Origin: Streptomyces eurythermus
GTDB taxonomy: Bacteria; Actinomycetota; Actinomycetes; Streptomycetales; Streptomycetaceae
Direction: 5' to 3'
NCBI RefSeq assembly: GCF_014649115.1
Contig: NZ_BMSK01000008.1
Coordinates: 186,001 to 250,000, forward strand
DNA length: 64,000 nt
The position numbers and the translations under genes are program-made. The notes below the pieces were generated by a model. That model saw only the letters and a list, made by a program, of their open reading frames with translations. It made no database searches and was not told the DNA's origin. Positions 32,830-42,162 of the stretch are shown in pieces; positions within the stretch are counted from its first letter, which is position 1, and the number at the start of each line of letters is the position of its first letter.

Positions 32830-34515
32830 ATGACCGACCCGTGGGACGGACCGGCCGGGCGGGGCACCCGCAGCCGGGGCACCCGCGTGCCCCGCCCGCG
32901 CACGGCCGCGCCGGACCGGGCGGGCTCCCCGGGCGGCCGGGGAACCATGGGCGCACGCGCCGGCACACGGCCCCCCGAGGCGCGTACGACCGGACGCGGC
33001 CGACGGCTGCTGCGGACCGCCGCGATCACCCTGTCCCTGATCGTCGTGATCACCGCCGGCGCGGGCTGGCTGTTCTACCGGCATCTGGACGGCAACCTCC
33101 GCAGCGTCTCGCTGGACGGCAAGGGCGGCACCGAGAAGGCCGACGCCTTCGGCCGCACCCCCCTCAACATCCTGGTCATGGGCTCCGACGGGCGGACCAG
33201 CACGACGGACTGCCGGCTCGGCGGCGGCTGCTCGCGAACCGGGGTGCAGACCGGCGGCAACGCCGACGTGGAGATGGTGCTGCACATCTCCGCCGACCGC
33301 TCCGACGCCACCGTGCTGAGCATCCCCCGCGACACCATGACCCGGGTGCCGGCCTGCCGGGACGGCGAGACCGGCCGGTCCACGAGCGGCTACTACGGCC
33401 AGGTCAACAGCGCCCTGCGGTACGGGCCCGCCTGCCAGGTGGCCACCGTGCACCGGCTCACCGGCATCCCCGTCGACCACTTCGTCAAGCTCGACTTCTC
33501 CGGCGTGGTCAAGATGTCCGACGCGATCGGCGGTGTCTCCGTGTGCGTCAGCGACGACGTCTACGACACCTACTCCCACCTGAAGCTGTCCCGGGGCACC
33601 CACACCCTCAAGGGCGTCGCCGCCCTGGAGTTCGTGCGCTCCCGGCACGGCTTCGGCGACGGCAGCGACCTCGGCCGCACCGTCTCGCAGCACATCTTCC
33701 TCAGCGCGATGATCCGCAAGTTCAAGAGCGCGGGCACGCTCACCGACCCTGGCGCGGTCTACCGGCTCGCCGACGCCGCCACCAAGGCGCTGACCGTGGA
33801 CGACGGCCTGGGCAGCGTCAAGAAGCTGATCGGGCTCGCGGCCGACGTGAACAAGGTGCCCGCCCGGCGGATCACCTTCGCGACCATGCAGACCGCCCCC
33901 GACCCGGCCGACCCCGACCGGGTGGTGGCCGGCCCCGGGGCCGCGTCCCTCTTCGCCGCCATCGCCGGCGACCGGCCGCTGACCACCGGCTCCGACGCGA
34001 AACCCACGGCCACCGCCCAGGCCGCCGCCGGCGCCGAGCCCGCCGCGCGGATCGCGGTGACCGTACGCAACGGCACCGGCATCACCGGCCGCGCCCGGGC
34101 CCTCGCCGACGCCCTCACCGGCCAGGGCTTCCGCTCCGCCACCACCGGCAACGCGCCCGGCCCCGCGACCACCACCACTCTCACCTACGGCCCCGGCCGC
34201 GAGGCCGCCGCCCGGACCGTCGCCCATGCGCTCGGCCTGCCGTCCGCCCGCCTGAAGCAGGGCACCGGAACCGGCCTGACCCTGGTCGTCGGCAGCGACT
34301 GGCCCAGCGGCGACCACTACCCGGGCCCGGCCACCGCCTCCCCGGCGCCCGCCGGCACCCAGGCCGCCGTCGGCGGCGCCCACGCCTCCACCGCCGACCA
34401 GGGCAAGACCTGCGCCAAGGTCAGCCCCTACAAGACGGTCACGCTCGACGGCGTCGCCATGACCCCGGCCCAGGCGTACGCCGCGGCCCGGACCAGGCCC
34501 GACTCCGACGACTGA
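32830..34515 (+). CDS. LytR-CpsA-Psr (LCP) family cell-wall glycopolymer ligase
   Basis: The 561-residue protein has a disordered, Arg/Pro/Gly-rich N-terminal tail, one membrane span near residues 60-85 (ITLSLIVVITAGAGWLFY), the LCP domain (NILVMGSDGR, ATVLSIPRDTM, VDHFVKLDFSGVVKMSDAIGG, FVRSRHGFGDGSDLGRTVSQ) and a C-terminal LytR_C domain (VTVRNGTGITGRARALADAL). LCP enzymes attach teichoic or teichuronic acids or other glycans to peptidoglycan from prenyl-phosphate donors outside the membrane. The gene's 3' end overlaps the antisense tail of the next reading frame by 77 bases. Confidence 0.92.
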   Translation: MTDPWDGPAGRGTRSRGTRVPRPRTAAPDRAGSPGGRGTMGARAGTRPPEARTTGRGRRLLRTAAITLSLIVVITAGAGWLFYRHLDGNLRSVSLDGKGGTEKADAFGRTPLNILVMGSDGRTSTTDCRLGGGCSRTGVQTGGNADVEMVLHISADRSDATVLSIPRDTMTRVPACRDGETGRSTSGYYGQVNSALRYGPACQVATVHRLTGIPVDHFVKLDFSGVVKMSDAIGGVSVCVSDDVYDTYSHLKLSRGTHTLKGVAALEFVRSRHGFGDGSDLGRTVSQHIFLSAMIRKFKSAGTLTDPGAVYRLADAATKALTVDDGLGSVKKLIGLAADVNKVPARRITFATMQTAPDPADPDRVVAGPGAASLFAAIAGDRPLTTGSDAKPTATAQAAAGAEPAARIAVTVRNGTGITGRARALADALTGQGFRSATTGNAPGPATTTTLTYGPGREAAARTVAHALGLPSARLKQGTGTGLTLVVGSDWPSGDHYPGPATASPAPAGTQAAVGGAHASTADQGKTCAKVSPYKTVTLDGVAMTPAQAYAAARTRPDSDD

Positions 34516-35365
34516 CCCCGTCGGCGGGCCGGCCGCCGTGCCCGACCCTGCGCCAGCGGGCCTCGCACCAGCAGAAGAGGCCGAACGCGGCCAGACCCAG
34601 CGCGACCAGCGCGAGCAGCCACGGTCCGGCCGGCAGGTCCCGGAACGCGCGCAGCGTGTCGTCCATGCCCTTCGCCTGCCCCGGCTGATGCCGCACGGCC
34701 GCGACGACGGCGAACACACCGGCCGCCGCGAACACGACCCCACGGGCCGCGCCCCCGGTCACCCCGAGGGCCTCGACCACCGGCCGGGCCCGCCCGGACA
34801 GCGCCTCGGCCCGCAGGTCCTTGAGGAACTTCCGGCGCACGGCCCGCACCGAGACCCACAGCCCGGCGACCACCACGCCGGCCCCGGCCACGCCGAGGAT
34901 CCATTGCCCGCCGGGCCACTCCAGCACCCGGGCGGTCACATCGTCGGTCTGCCGGTCGGAGGAGCCGCTGCCGCTGCCCCGGTCCCCGGCCGCGTAGGCG
35001 AGCACCGAGTAGGAGACGAAACCGTAGAACAGGCAACGGAACAGGGCCGCCACCCGCCGGGAGACCTTCGAGCCGTCGGGGCCCGACGCGCCGAACACCG
35101 CCTCCGACAGCTGCCATACGGCCAGCCCGGCCAGTGCGACGCCCACGAGCCACAGCAGTGCCACCCCGAACGGCCGCCCGGCCAGCTCGCCGAGCGCGCC
35201 GCCCCGGTCGGCCTGCCGCTCCCCGCCGGCACCCCCCAGGGCGATCCGCAGCGCGATCACCGCGACCAGTACGTAGAGCAGCCCGCGCGCCGCGAAGCCG
35301 GCCCGGGCCGCCACGGCCATGGGTCTGCTGTCCGCGGCCCGGGCCGAAGAGCGTAGTACGTCCAT
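34439..35365 (-). other. DUF1206 module with its own possible start
   Basis: This marks the DUF1206 part of the preceding frame. It could be translated separately from the ATG at 35365, where family members normally begin, although only a weak GGCGG lies upstream. The six-helix, three-repeat domain has no known biochemical function. Confidence 0.6.
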
Positions 35366-36667
35366 ACACCGCCGGTGCCCCCGAGTCCCCGCCCGACACC
35401 TGCCCGGGCGGGCCGCTCGGCGCGGTGCGGCCCCGGCCCGGCCGGCGGGTCGCCGTCGCCGGCCCGGCAGGTGCCCGCCGAGCAGCACCACACCGGCAGC
35501 CGCGGTCAGTAGCCCGCCGGCGAGGAAGACGCCCCGCGGGCCGGCGTGCGACAGGACCAGCGCCCCCAGTGCGGCGCCCGCCGCGATCCCGGCGTTGTAA
35601 CAGCCGGAGTTCGCCGCGAGCGCGAGGTCCGTACGGCCCGGGGCACAGTGCAGCATCGCGTTCTGGGCGGCCATGAACACCGGACCGAGCGCCCCGCCGG
35701 TCAGCACCAGGAACAGCACCGCCGCCGCGGGCCGGTCACCGGCCGCGCCCAGGCCGAGCATGCCCACGGTCTGCACGGTCACGGCGGCGGTGAGCGCCCC
35801 GCGCGGGAAGCGGTCCAGCGCCACGGCGGTGACGCTCACCCCGGCCAGGCACGCGGCACCGAAGACCGAGAGCAGCACACTCACCGTGCCCGGGGCGAAA
35901 CCGCTCACCCGGTCCAGGAACGCCACGATGTACGTGTATCCCGCGAACGCGCCGGTGGCGGAGAGGAACCCCGCCGCCAGTACGGTCCCGAACCGGCGGG
36001 CGTCGGGCCCGGTCGCGTACGCGGCGGGCTCCTCCTCCGGGCGCGAGGCCGGCAGCAGGGCGGCGATCGTCACCAGGCAGACCAGCCCCGTCGCGGCCGG
36101 CAGCGCGAACGGCAGCCGCCAGCCGTCCAGTCGGCCCAGCCAGGTCGCGGCCGGAACGCCGAGCACCAGGGCGAGCGAGCCGGCCACGGACAGCGCCCCG
36201 ACCACCCGCCCCCGTACCTCCGGCGCGAACAGACTCACCGCGACCGGACCCGTAACGGCCCAGAACAGTGCCTGCGCGAGGGCGGCCAGGAGCCGCGCGG
36301 CGAGCAGGACGCCGTAGGAGGCGGCCAGAGCCGACACCACACTGGAGACGACCAGTGCGGCCAGCAGCCCGGCGAGCACATGGCGCCGGGGCACCGCCCG
36401 CAGGACATGGGCGAGCGGCACGGAGGCCACGGCCACAGTCAGACCGTACCCGGTGACCAGGAGACCGGCCGCCGGCACGGACACCCGCAGGCTCGCGGCG
36501 ACCGGCTCCAGCAGTCCGACCGGCAGGCTCTCCACCGTGTTGAGGGTGAAGGCGGCCAGCATCAGGGCCGCGAGCACGGCCGTACGGCGCCAGGCGGCCG
36601 GGCGCGCCGTGACCCCGCGCGCCGCTTCCGCACCGGCCCGTCGCGCCTGCCCCGTGGCACCGTTCAT
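34439..36667 (-). CDS. MFS transporter fused in frame to a DUF1206 membrane protein
   Basis: A single open frame of 742 codons codes for two recognisable proteins. Residues about 25-400 are a 12-TM major facilitator (AAFTLNTVESLPVGLLEPVA, PRRHVLAGLLAALVVSSVV, NSGCYNAGIAAGAALGAL). After a basic low-complexity bridge (GRRRRPAGRAGAAPRR) comes a complete DUF1206 protein starting at MDVLRSSARAADSRP (ATG 35365), with paired repeats around ARAGFAARGLLYVLVAVIAL. No stop codon separates them, and the tail after FCWCEARWRRV also runs on past the usual DUF1206 end. Either it is a real fusion or two coupled genes whose stop is lost. It is divergent from a butyrolactone-receptor homologue, so the MFS may export a signal or antibiotic. 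Confidence 0.78.
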   Translation of the reverse strand: MNGATGQARRAGAEAARGVTARPAAWRRTAVLAALMLAAFTLNTVESLPVGLLEPVAASLRVSVPAAGLLVTGYGLTVAVASVPLAHVLRAVPRRHVLAGLLAALVVSSVVSALAASYGVLLAARLLAALAQALFWAVTGPVAVSLFAPEVRGRVVGALSVAGSLALVLGVPAATWLGRLDGWRLPFALPAATGLVCLVTIAALLPASRPEEEPAAYATGPDARRFGTVLAAGFLSATGAFAGYTYIVAFLDRVSGFAPGTVSVLLSVFGAACLAGVSVTAVALDRFPRGALTAAVTVQTVGMLGLGAAGDRPAAAVLFLVLTGGALGPVFMAAQNAMLHCAPGRTDLALAANSGCYNAGIAAGAALGALVLSHAGPRGVFLAGGLLTAAAGVVLLGGHLPGRRRRPAGRAGAAPRRAARPGRCRAGTRGHRRCMDVLRSSARAADSRPMAVAARAGFAARGLLYVLVAVIALRIALGGAGGERQADRGGALGELAGRPFGVALLWLVGVALAGLAVWQLSEAVFGASGPDGSKVSRRVAALFRCLFYGFVSYSVLAYAAGDRGSGSGSSDRQTDDVTARVLEWPGGQWILGVAGAGVVVAGLWVSVRAVRRKFLKDLRAEALSGRARPVVEALGVTGGAARGVVFAAAGVFAVVAAVRHQPGQAKGMDDTLRAFRDLPAGPWLLALVALGLAAFGLFCWCEARWRRVGHGGRPADGVSRRSRAWSGPRRTPGPGSWRRRRA

Positions 36668-36756
36668 GGCAGTACCCCACCCGGCCCACCCGCCCCGCCG
36701 CAACCGAATTCGCCCGCCGCCGGGTCCGCCCCCAACGGCCGTGGACCGCCGTGGTG

Positions 36757-36787
36757 TTGACCCACCGTGCGGTACAGTACGTACTGT
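36757..36787 (+). promoter_or_regulatory. promoter with a perfect 14-bp palindrome before the butyrolactone-receptor homologue
   Basis: TTGACC at 36757-36762 is a good -35 element. The palindrome ACAGTACGTACTGT at 36774-36787 covers the place where -10 would be (TACTGT at 36782). Butyrolactone receptors commonly bind AT-richer palindromes overlapping their own promoter, so autoregulation and control of the divergent MFS gene are likely. Confidence 0.65.
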
Positions 36788-36818
36788 TTGGTTTGGTTTC
36801 CGACCCGGGGGAGGGTGT

Positions 36819-37481
36819 GTGGCTCAGCAGGACCGAGCCGTCCGGACCCGGCGCGCCGTGCTGCGGGCCGCGGCAGCGGTCTTCGCCGAGCGCGGATACG
36901 CTGCCGCCACCATCTCCGAGATCCTCAAGCGGGCCGGTGTCACCAAGGGCGCCCTGTACTTCCACTTCGACTCCAAGGCGGCCCTCGCCCAAGGGGTGTT
37001 ACAGGAACAGCTGACGCCCCAGTACCACCTGCCGCGGGAGCTGAAGTTACAGGAGTGGGTGGACGCGGGGATGGCCCTGGCCAGGCGGCTGCCCCGGGAA
37101 CCCTTCCTGCTCGCCGGCGTCCGGATCTCCGCCGACCGGCCCGGCCGTGACGTGCTCGGCAGCGCCTGGCCGGCCTGGGCGCGACTGACCTCGCACGCGC
37201 TCACCGAGGCCAAGAAACGGGGCGAGGTGCTGCCGCACGTGGTGCCCGAGGAGACGGCCCAGGTGTTCCTCGGCGCCTGGGTGGGCGCGCAGTTCGTCTC
37301 GCAGACCCTCGCCGGCTGGGCGGACCTGGACGACCGCACGGCGGCGCTGTACGGCCACCTCCTCGCCGCGATCGCGGCCCCGCCCGTCCTCACCCGGCTG
37401 GACACCGCGCCGGACCGCGGCGCCCGGGTGATCGCCGAGGCCCGGCGGCGGTCCGAGGACCTGTCGGGCATCGCCTGCTGA
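36819..37481 (+). CDS. gamma-butyrolactone receptor-like TetR regulator (ArpA/ScbR family)
   Basis: The 220-residue protein begins with a GTG behind GGGGGAGG. Its N-terminus (AQQDRAVRTRRAVLRAAAAVF, then ISEILKRAGVTKGALYFHFDSK) is nearly the signature of ScbR/ArpA receptors, and the ligand domain keeps WVGAQFVSQTLAGWADL. These proteins repress antibiotic or export genes until a butyrolactone or butenolide signal binds. No AfsA/ScbA-type signal synthase lies in the window, so it may be an orphan or pseudo-receptor that senses other ligands. The divergent MFS/DUF1206 frame is the nearest target. Confidence 0.9.
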   Translation: MAQQDRAVRTRRAVLRAAAAVFAERGYAAATISEILKRAGVTKGALYFHFDSKAALAQGVLQEQLTPQYHLPRELKLQEWVDAGMALARRLPREPFLLAGVRISADRPGRDVLGSAWPAWARLTSHALTEAKKRGEVLPHVVPEETAQVFLGAWVGAQFVSQTLAGWADLDDRTAALYGHLLAAIAAPPVLTRLDTAPDRGARVIAEARRRSEDLSGIAC

Positions 37482-37549
37482 CCCGGCCGTGCGTCCCGCC
37501 CGGCGGACCGTACGGGCGGTTTTCTCCGCGATTCGGCTCGGCGCGTCCG

Positions 37550-38350
37550 TCACACGAGGCCGGCGAGGAACCCCTCCAGCAGCTCGTGCAGGACCTCTGG
37601 CCGTTCCAGGTGCAGATCGTGCCCGGTGCCGGGGACACTCACCGCCACGGTCGGCGGTCGCGCCGCGAGCATCGCGTCGATGTCCGGCCCCGGGATCAGG
37701 CTCGACCGGGCGAACACGGCCAGGGTGGGACAGCCGACCCGCCGCCACGCGGGCAGGGAGGAGCGCCGGACGGCCTCCGCCAGCGCGGCGACCATCACGT
37801 CCCGGTCGAACCGGGGGCGCCGGCCGTCCTCGTGACGCTCCAGGCCGGCCGCCCAGCCCTCGCCCACCGGGCCGCCGCCGAAGAAGGAGACCGCCGCCGC
37901 GCGGGAGGGGAACGGCACCGGCCACGAGTCCAGCCACGCGCCGACGGCCGCGGGAGCGCGGGGATCGGGGTCGCGGGGCGCGGCCTCGACCAGGACGAGC
38001 GCGCGGACCAGCGCGGGGTGGGCGGCGGCGGTCAGCAGCGCCGTGTGACCACCCAGCGACTGCCCGACCAGCACGGGCCGGTCCAGCCCCAGTCGCGCGG
38101 CGACCGCCACCACGTCCGCCACGAAGGCCGCGCGCGAGACATCGCCGGGGTACCGCTCGCTCGCGCCGTGCCCGCGCTGGTCGAGCACCACCACCCGGTG
38201 ACGCCCCGACAGCCTCTCCGCCAGGGCGTCCCACTCACCGGCGTGGCCGGCCAGCCCGTGCAACAGCACCACGGCGGGGCCCGGACCGCCCCCGTCACGG
38301 CAGGCCAGCCGCACCCCGCCCCGGACCACCACCCGCTCCGACCACTCCAC
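37550..38350 (-). CDS. alpha/beta-hydrolase
   Basis: The 266-residue protein has VVLLHGLAGHAGEW (oxyanion hole), VLDQRGHGASE, the nucleophile elbow VGQSLGGHTAL, and the terminal histidine in GTGHDLHLERPE. This is the general alpha/beta-hydrolase pattern of esterases, epoxide hydrolases and C-C hydrolases. The acid residue is probably in the SSLIPGPDIDA region. The substrate is unknown. It converges with the receptor gene. Confidence 0.87.
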   Translation of the reverse strand: MEWSERVVVRGGVRLACRDGGGPGPAVVLLHGLAGHAGEWDALAERLSGRHRVVVLDQRGHGASERYPGDVSRAAFVADVVAVAARLGLDRPVLVGQSLGGHTALLTAAAHPALVRALVLVEAAPRDPDPRAPAAVGAWLDSWPVPFPSRAAAVSFFGGGPVGEGWAAGLERHEDGRRPRFDRDVMVAALAEAVRRSSLPAWRRVGCPTLAVFARSSLIPGPDIDAMLAARPPTVAVSVPGTGHDLHLERPEVLHELLEGFLAGLV

Positions 38351-38384
38351 AACCGGCTCCCTCGGTACCGTCGTTCGTCAGTGC

Positions 38385-38700
38385 CGGCGGGGCGGGGGAA
38401 TGCCCCGTTCGTTATTTCCGGCCGGGGTCCTCTGCTGGTCATTCCCGGCCGGGCGGCGGGACGCCCCGCTCGCCATGCCCGGACGGCTGGTGGGCCCCCG
38501 CCACTGGTCACTCCGGGCCGGGCGGTGGGCACCCGGTTGGTCATTCCCGGCCGGGCGGTGGGCCCCTCCGCTTGCGATCCGCGCGCGGTGGGCCCCTCCG
38601 CTCGTCAGTGCCGACCAGGCGACGGGACCCTCCGCTCGTCACTTCCGGCCGCGCGGCGGCCCGGTTTTGTCACTCCCGGCCCGGGCCACGGGCCCCGTGC
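38385..38700. repeat. degenerate tandem repeat array in a 383-base gap
   Basis: The intergenic stretch 38351-38733 contains about seven or eight imperfect copies of a unit built on GTCATTCCCGGCCGGGCGG followed by TGGGCCCCTCCGCT, with spacing of roughly 30-55 bases. The CCCGGCCGGG core is palindromic, so each copy can form a small hairpin. No protein reading frame in the array looks real. It resembles an actinomycete intergenic repeat element. Confidence 0.75.
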
Positions 38701-38733
38701 CCCACCCGGCCCCTCACCAGGCGTCCGCCCGGT

Positions 38734-39555
38734 TCACGGCTGTCCGCCGCGCTCCAGCGGGATGCGCTCGCCGGCCTCCACCGCCACCGGCAGCCGGTTC
38801 TCGGCGGGCGGCAGCGGGCAGGTCGCCAGGTCGGTGTAGGCGCACGGGAGGTTTCCGGCACGGTTGAAGTCGAGCGTGACCGTACCGTCGGGGCCGGGCG
38901 CGTCGATGTACAGCGAGCGGTTCGCCGCGTACGTCGTCACGCCCGAGGTGGCGTCCGTGAACAGCACCATGAGTCCGCCGGGCCCGCGGCCGTTGAACGC
39001 GGTGAGCCGGTGCCGCGCGCCGGCCAGCTCGAACTCGACCTCGCCGGGGGAGTCGTAGACGTGCTCCAGCCCCTCCACGGCGGCGCCGACGGTGACCGGC
39101 CGAGGCTCGTCGTAGGGCAGGAAACGGCCGGTGACGACCCAGCGCGGGTCCGGGGCGTACGCGGGGGTGTGGCGGAAGGCGGTGCGCAGCGGGTTGTCCG
39201 GGTGGCGGGGCCGCAGGATGTCGTGGCCGCCGCGCCGGGCGACTTCGAGCCGGGCCTCGCCCCAGTCGGCGTACCGGCTCTCCCGCTCCGGGATGACCCC
39301 GAACGCGTAACGGCCGCGCACCACCGTGCCGTTCACGGTCAGCTCCTCGCCCTCGGCCAGTTCGACCACCACTCCGTCCGCGGTCGCCGACCACGCGCCG
39401 GGGGCGTCGTCGAACCGGGCCGGTTCCGGGCCCAGCCAGTGCAGGCCGGTGATGGCGAGGAAGCCGTGCGGTGCGGCCAGCACCTCCTCCTTGGCCCGGT
39501 GCCACTCCTCCCACTCCGTGACGAAGGCCAACCGGTCGATGTCCTGGACGGTCAT
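38734..39555 (-). CDS. DUF1684 family protein
   Basis: The 273-residue protein fits DUF1684: WEEWHRAKEEVLAAPHGFLAITGLHWL at the N-terminus, FGVIPERESRYADWG, NPLRTAFRHTPAYAPDPRW, LTAFNGRGPGGLMVLFTDATSG, YAANRSLYIDAP, and LDFNRAGNLPCAYTDLATCPLPPAENRLP at the C-terminus. The family has no established activity; its beta-rich fold and conserved Asn-Arg-Cys block suggest ligand binding. The ATG follows GAGGGAG. It is monocistronic. Confidence 0.87.
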   Translation of the reverse strand: MTVQDIDRLAFVTEWEEWHRAKEEVLAAPHGFLAITGLHWLGPEPARFDDAPGAWSATADGVVVELAEGEELTVNGTVVRGRYAFGVIPERESRYADWGEARLEVARRGGHDILRPRHPDNPLRTAFRHTPAYAPDPRWVVTGRFLPYDEPRPVTVGAAVEGLEHVYDSPGEVEFELAGARHRLTAFNGRGPGGLMVLFTDATSGVTTYAANRSLYIDAPGPDGTVTLDFNRAGNLPCAYTDLATCPLPPAENRLPVAVEAGERIPLERGGQP

Positions 39556-39846
39556 GTCCACTCCCTCGGGTAGGTGTTGCCGGTCGTGTCCCGCGTCCGC
39601 TTCAACCACCGCGCCCCGCCCGTTCATCCCGGCCACGGCACCGTATGTCCGGGGCATATGCCGGTGATTCGACCGTTCTGCCGCGGGCCGGGCCTGCCGA
39701 TGAGGGGATATGTGGAGCCGGTCACTAGGATGTGACACCAAGACAACCATGCGACCGGCCCGTTCCATGCGTGCCGGTCGGGGTCGCCGATGCCAGGGAC
39801 CGCTCCCCGGGCTGCGGTGATCTTCCTTCCCAGGAGGACCCTCCGC

Positions 39847-42030
39847 ATGTTCCGACGAATAGGCACCGCCGTCGTCCGTCATCCCATTTGGACGATCGTG
39901 GCGTGGCTGATCGCCGCGGTGGCGATAGTCGCCACCGCACCGAGCCTGCCCTCGAACAGTGACGAGAGCAGTTTCCTACCCAAGAGTTACGAGTCCATCA
40001 AAGCGGCGGATCTCCAGCAGAAGGCGTTCCCCAGCGCCTTCACCCCGTCCGCGATCGCGCTCTACCAGCGCACCGACGGCGGCAAGCTCACCGCCGCCGA
40101 CCAGAAGGATGTCGCCCGGATCACCACCGAGCTGGGAAAGAAGCACATCGACCAGGTGCAGAAGGTCGTCCCCGGCCCGCCGTCGAAGGACGGCAAGTAC
40201 ACCATGACCCTGGTGCAGATGGACAGCAAGAACGCCGGTCAGCCCAAACAGGCCGACGCGGCGAAGGAGTTGCGTGAACAGGCCAAGGAACTGGCCAAGG
40301 GCACACATCTCGACGTCAAGCTCGGCGGTTCCGCGGCACAGGCACTCGACCAGCAGGACTCGTCCAAGCGCGGCGAGGCGCTGATCGGTATCGGCACCTT
40401 CGTCATCATCCTGGTGACCCTGCTGATCATCTTCCGGGCGCCGATCCTCGCCGTACTGCCCCTGGTGCTGATCGGCCTGGTGTCCGCCGTCGCCAACGGT
40501 CTGATCGCCTACGCCACCAAGCTGTTCGGCCTCCAGGCCAACAGCTCGATCTCCTCGATCCTCATCGTCGTGCTCTTCGGCGTCGGCACCGACTACTTCC
40601 TGTTCCTGATATTCCGCTACCGCGAGAGTCTGCGCGCCGGGGACGAACCCAAGCAGGCCATGATCAACGCGGTGGACCGGGTCGGCGAGGCCATCGCCTC
40701 GGCGGCCGGAGCGGTCATCATCGCCTTCCTCGCCCTGGTGCTGTCCACGCTGGGCTTCCTGAAGCAGATGGGCCCGGCGCTCGCCATCGCGGTCGGCGCC
40801 ACCCTGGTCGCCGGCCTGACCCTGATCCCCGCCGTGGTCTCGCTGATCGGGCCCAAGGTCTTCTGGCCGTCGAAGTCCTGGCAGAAGGAGCCGCAGAACG
40901 CCCGCTTCGCCGCCCTCGGCCGAGGTGTCCAGCGCCGCCCGGCGCTGACCGCCGTCGTCTCCGGGCTCGTCCTGCTGATCCTGTCCATCGGCACCCTCGG
41001 CTACAAGGCGACCTTCGACCTGGCCTCGGGCTCCATGCCCAAGACCAAGGAGTCCATGGTCGTCCAGGACGAGATGCAGAAGGCGTACTCGGCGGGCGCG
41101 GCGGCGCCCACCGACGTGTATCTCTCCAGCACCGACGGCAAGCAGCTGGACGGGTCCCGGTTCAAGGAGTACGCGCGGAAGCTGGGCGAGGTGGACGGCG
41201 TCGCCAGCGCCCGCATGACCCAGCTCAACAAGGAGGGCACCACCGCCGACTTCACCGTCACGCTGAAGTACGAGGCGTCGACGGACAAGGCGATCGACGC
41301 CGTGGGCCGGGTCCGCGACGTCGCCCACTCGGCGGCGCCCGACGGCACCGAGGCGGTCGTCGGCGGCATGTCCTCGATCTACAAGGACATCGACGCGGCG
41401 GTCAACCACGACTACCGGACGGTCTTCCCGGTCGCCGCCCTCCTGATCATGATCATCCTGGGGCTGCTGCTGCGCAGTGTGGTCGCCCCCTGGTACCTGA
41501 TCGCCTCCGTGGGCCTCGGCTTCGGCGCCACCCTCGGCGCCACCGTGTGGATCTTCCAGGACGGGCAGGGCCACGCGGGCCTGATGTTCATGCTGCCGGT
41601 GATCATGTATCTCTTCGTGGTCGCGATCGGCACCGACTACAACATCCTCATGATCGCCCGGCTGCGTGAGGAGGCCCGGGCGGGCCGGGAGCCGCGCGAG
41701 GCGGCCGGCATGGCCCTGCGGCACGCCGGGCCGACCGTGGCCGCGGCGGGCTTCATCCTGGCGGCGACCTTCGCCACGATGATGCTGGCGGGCAACTCGC
41801 TGCTGTCGGAGATGGGCTTCGCGGTCTCCTTCGGCATCGTGGTGGCCGCGTTCGTCATGGCGATGTTCTTCACCCCGAGCCTCACGGCCCTGATCGGCCA
41901 CGCCGCCTGGTGGCCGGGCCACGGGGACCGGGCCGAGACGCCGGGCGCCTTGGCCGCCGGTTCCGGTACGGTCCCGCGCGACGAGGACCGGGACACCACC
42001 GCCCACGATCCGGCGGGCCGCCGCGGCTAG
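39847..42030 (+). CDS. MmpL/RND-family lipid or drug exporter
   Basis: The 727-residue protein begins MFRRIGTAVVRHPIW behind AGGAGG and has the MMPL layout. It has one N-terminal span, a periplasmic-like loop, five spans (including FGVGTDYFLFLIFRYRE, with the proton-relay Asp-Tyr), a second loop and a second set of five spans (VVAIGTDYNILMIARLREEA). MmpL proteins export lipids, siderophores or drugs by proton motive force. It is followed by a strong terminator and is probably monocistronic. Confidence 0.92.
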   Translation: MFRRIGTAVVRHPIWTIVAWLIAAVAIVATAPSLPSNSDESSFLPKSYESIKAADLQQKAFPSAFTPSAIALYQRTDGGKLTAADQKDVARITTELGKKHIDQVQKVVPGPPSKDGKYTMTLVQMDSKNAGQPKQADAAKELREQAKELAKGTHLDVKLGGSAAQALDQQDSSKRGEALIGIGTFVIILVTLLIIFRAPILAVLPLVLIGLVSAVANGLIAYATKLFGLQANSSISSILIVVLFGVGTDYFLFLIFRYRESLRAGDEPKQAMINAVDRVGEAIASAAGAVIIAFLALVLSTLGFLKQMGPALAIAVGATLVAGLTLIPAVVSLIGPKVFWPSKSWQKEPQNARFAALGRGVQRRPALTAVVSGLVLLILSIGTLGYKATFDLASGSMPKTKESMVVQDEMQKAYSAGAAAPTDVYLSSTDGKQLDGSRFKEYARKLGEVDGVASARMTQLNKEGTTADFTVTLKYEASTDKAIDAVGRVRDVAHSAAPDGTEAVVGGMSSIYKDIDAAVNHDYRTVFPVAALLIMIILGLLLRSVVAPWYLIASVGLGFGATLGATVWIFQDGQGHAGLMFMLPVIMYLFVVAIGTDYNILMIARLREEARAGREPREAAGMALRHAGPTVAAAGFILAATFATMMLAGNSLLSEMGFAVSFGIVVAAFVMAMFFTPSLTALIGHAAWWPGHGDRAETPGALAAGSGTVPRDEDRDTTAHDPAGRRG

Positions 42031-42051
42031 CGGCGACCGCGACGAGAGACG

Positions 42052-42089
42052 AGTCCTGCCGGGCCCCTTGGCCCGGCAGGACTTTTTTT
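42052..42089 (+). terminator. rho-independent terminator of the mmpL gene
   Basis: A perfect 14-bp stem (AGTCCTGCCGGGCC and complement) with a CCTT loop is followed by seven T residues at 42083-42089. It is the only classical T-tract terminator I found in the window. Confidence 0.95.
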
Positions 42090-42162
42090 CATGCCGCCTG
42101 CCGGCCGGCTGCCGCTTCCCGGTCGGCTGCCGCCTTCCGGCCGGTTACCTCTTCCTGCCCGG

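Noticed and set aside
38385..38700. CRISPR array at the 38.4-38.7 kb repeats
   Set aside because: Repeats are imperfect and irregularly spaced, spacers are not unique sequences of constant length, and no cas genes are present.
38400..38867. Frames across the 38.4-38.7 kb repeats
   Set aside because: The repeated protein text merely mirrors the DNA repeats; no start signal or family match was seen.
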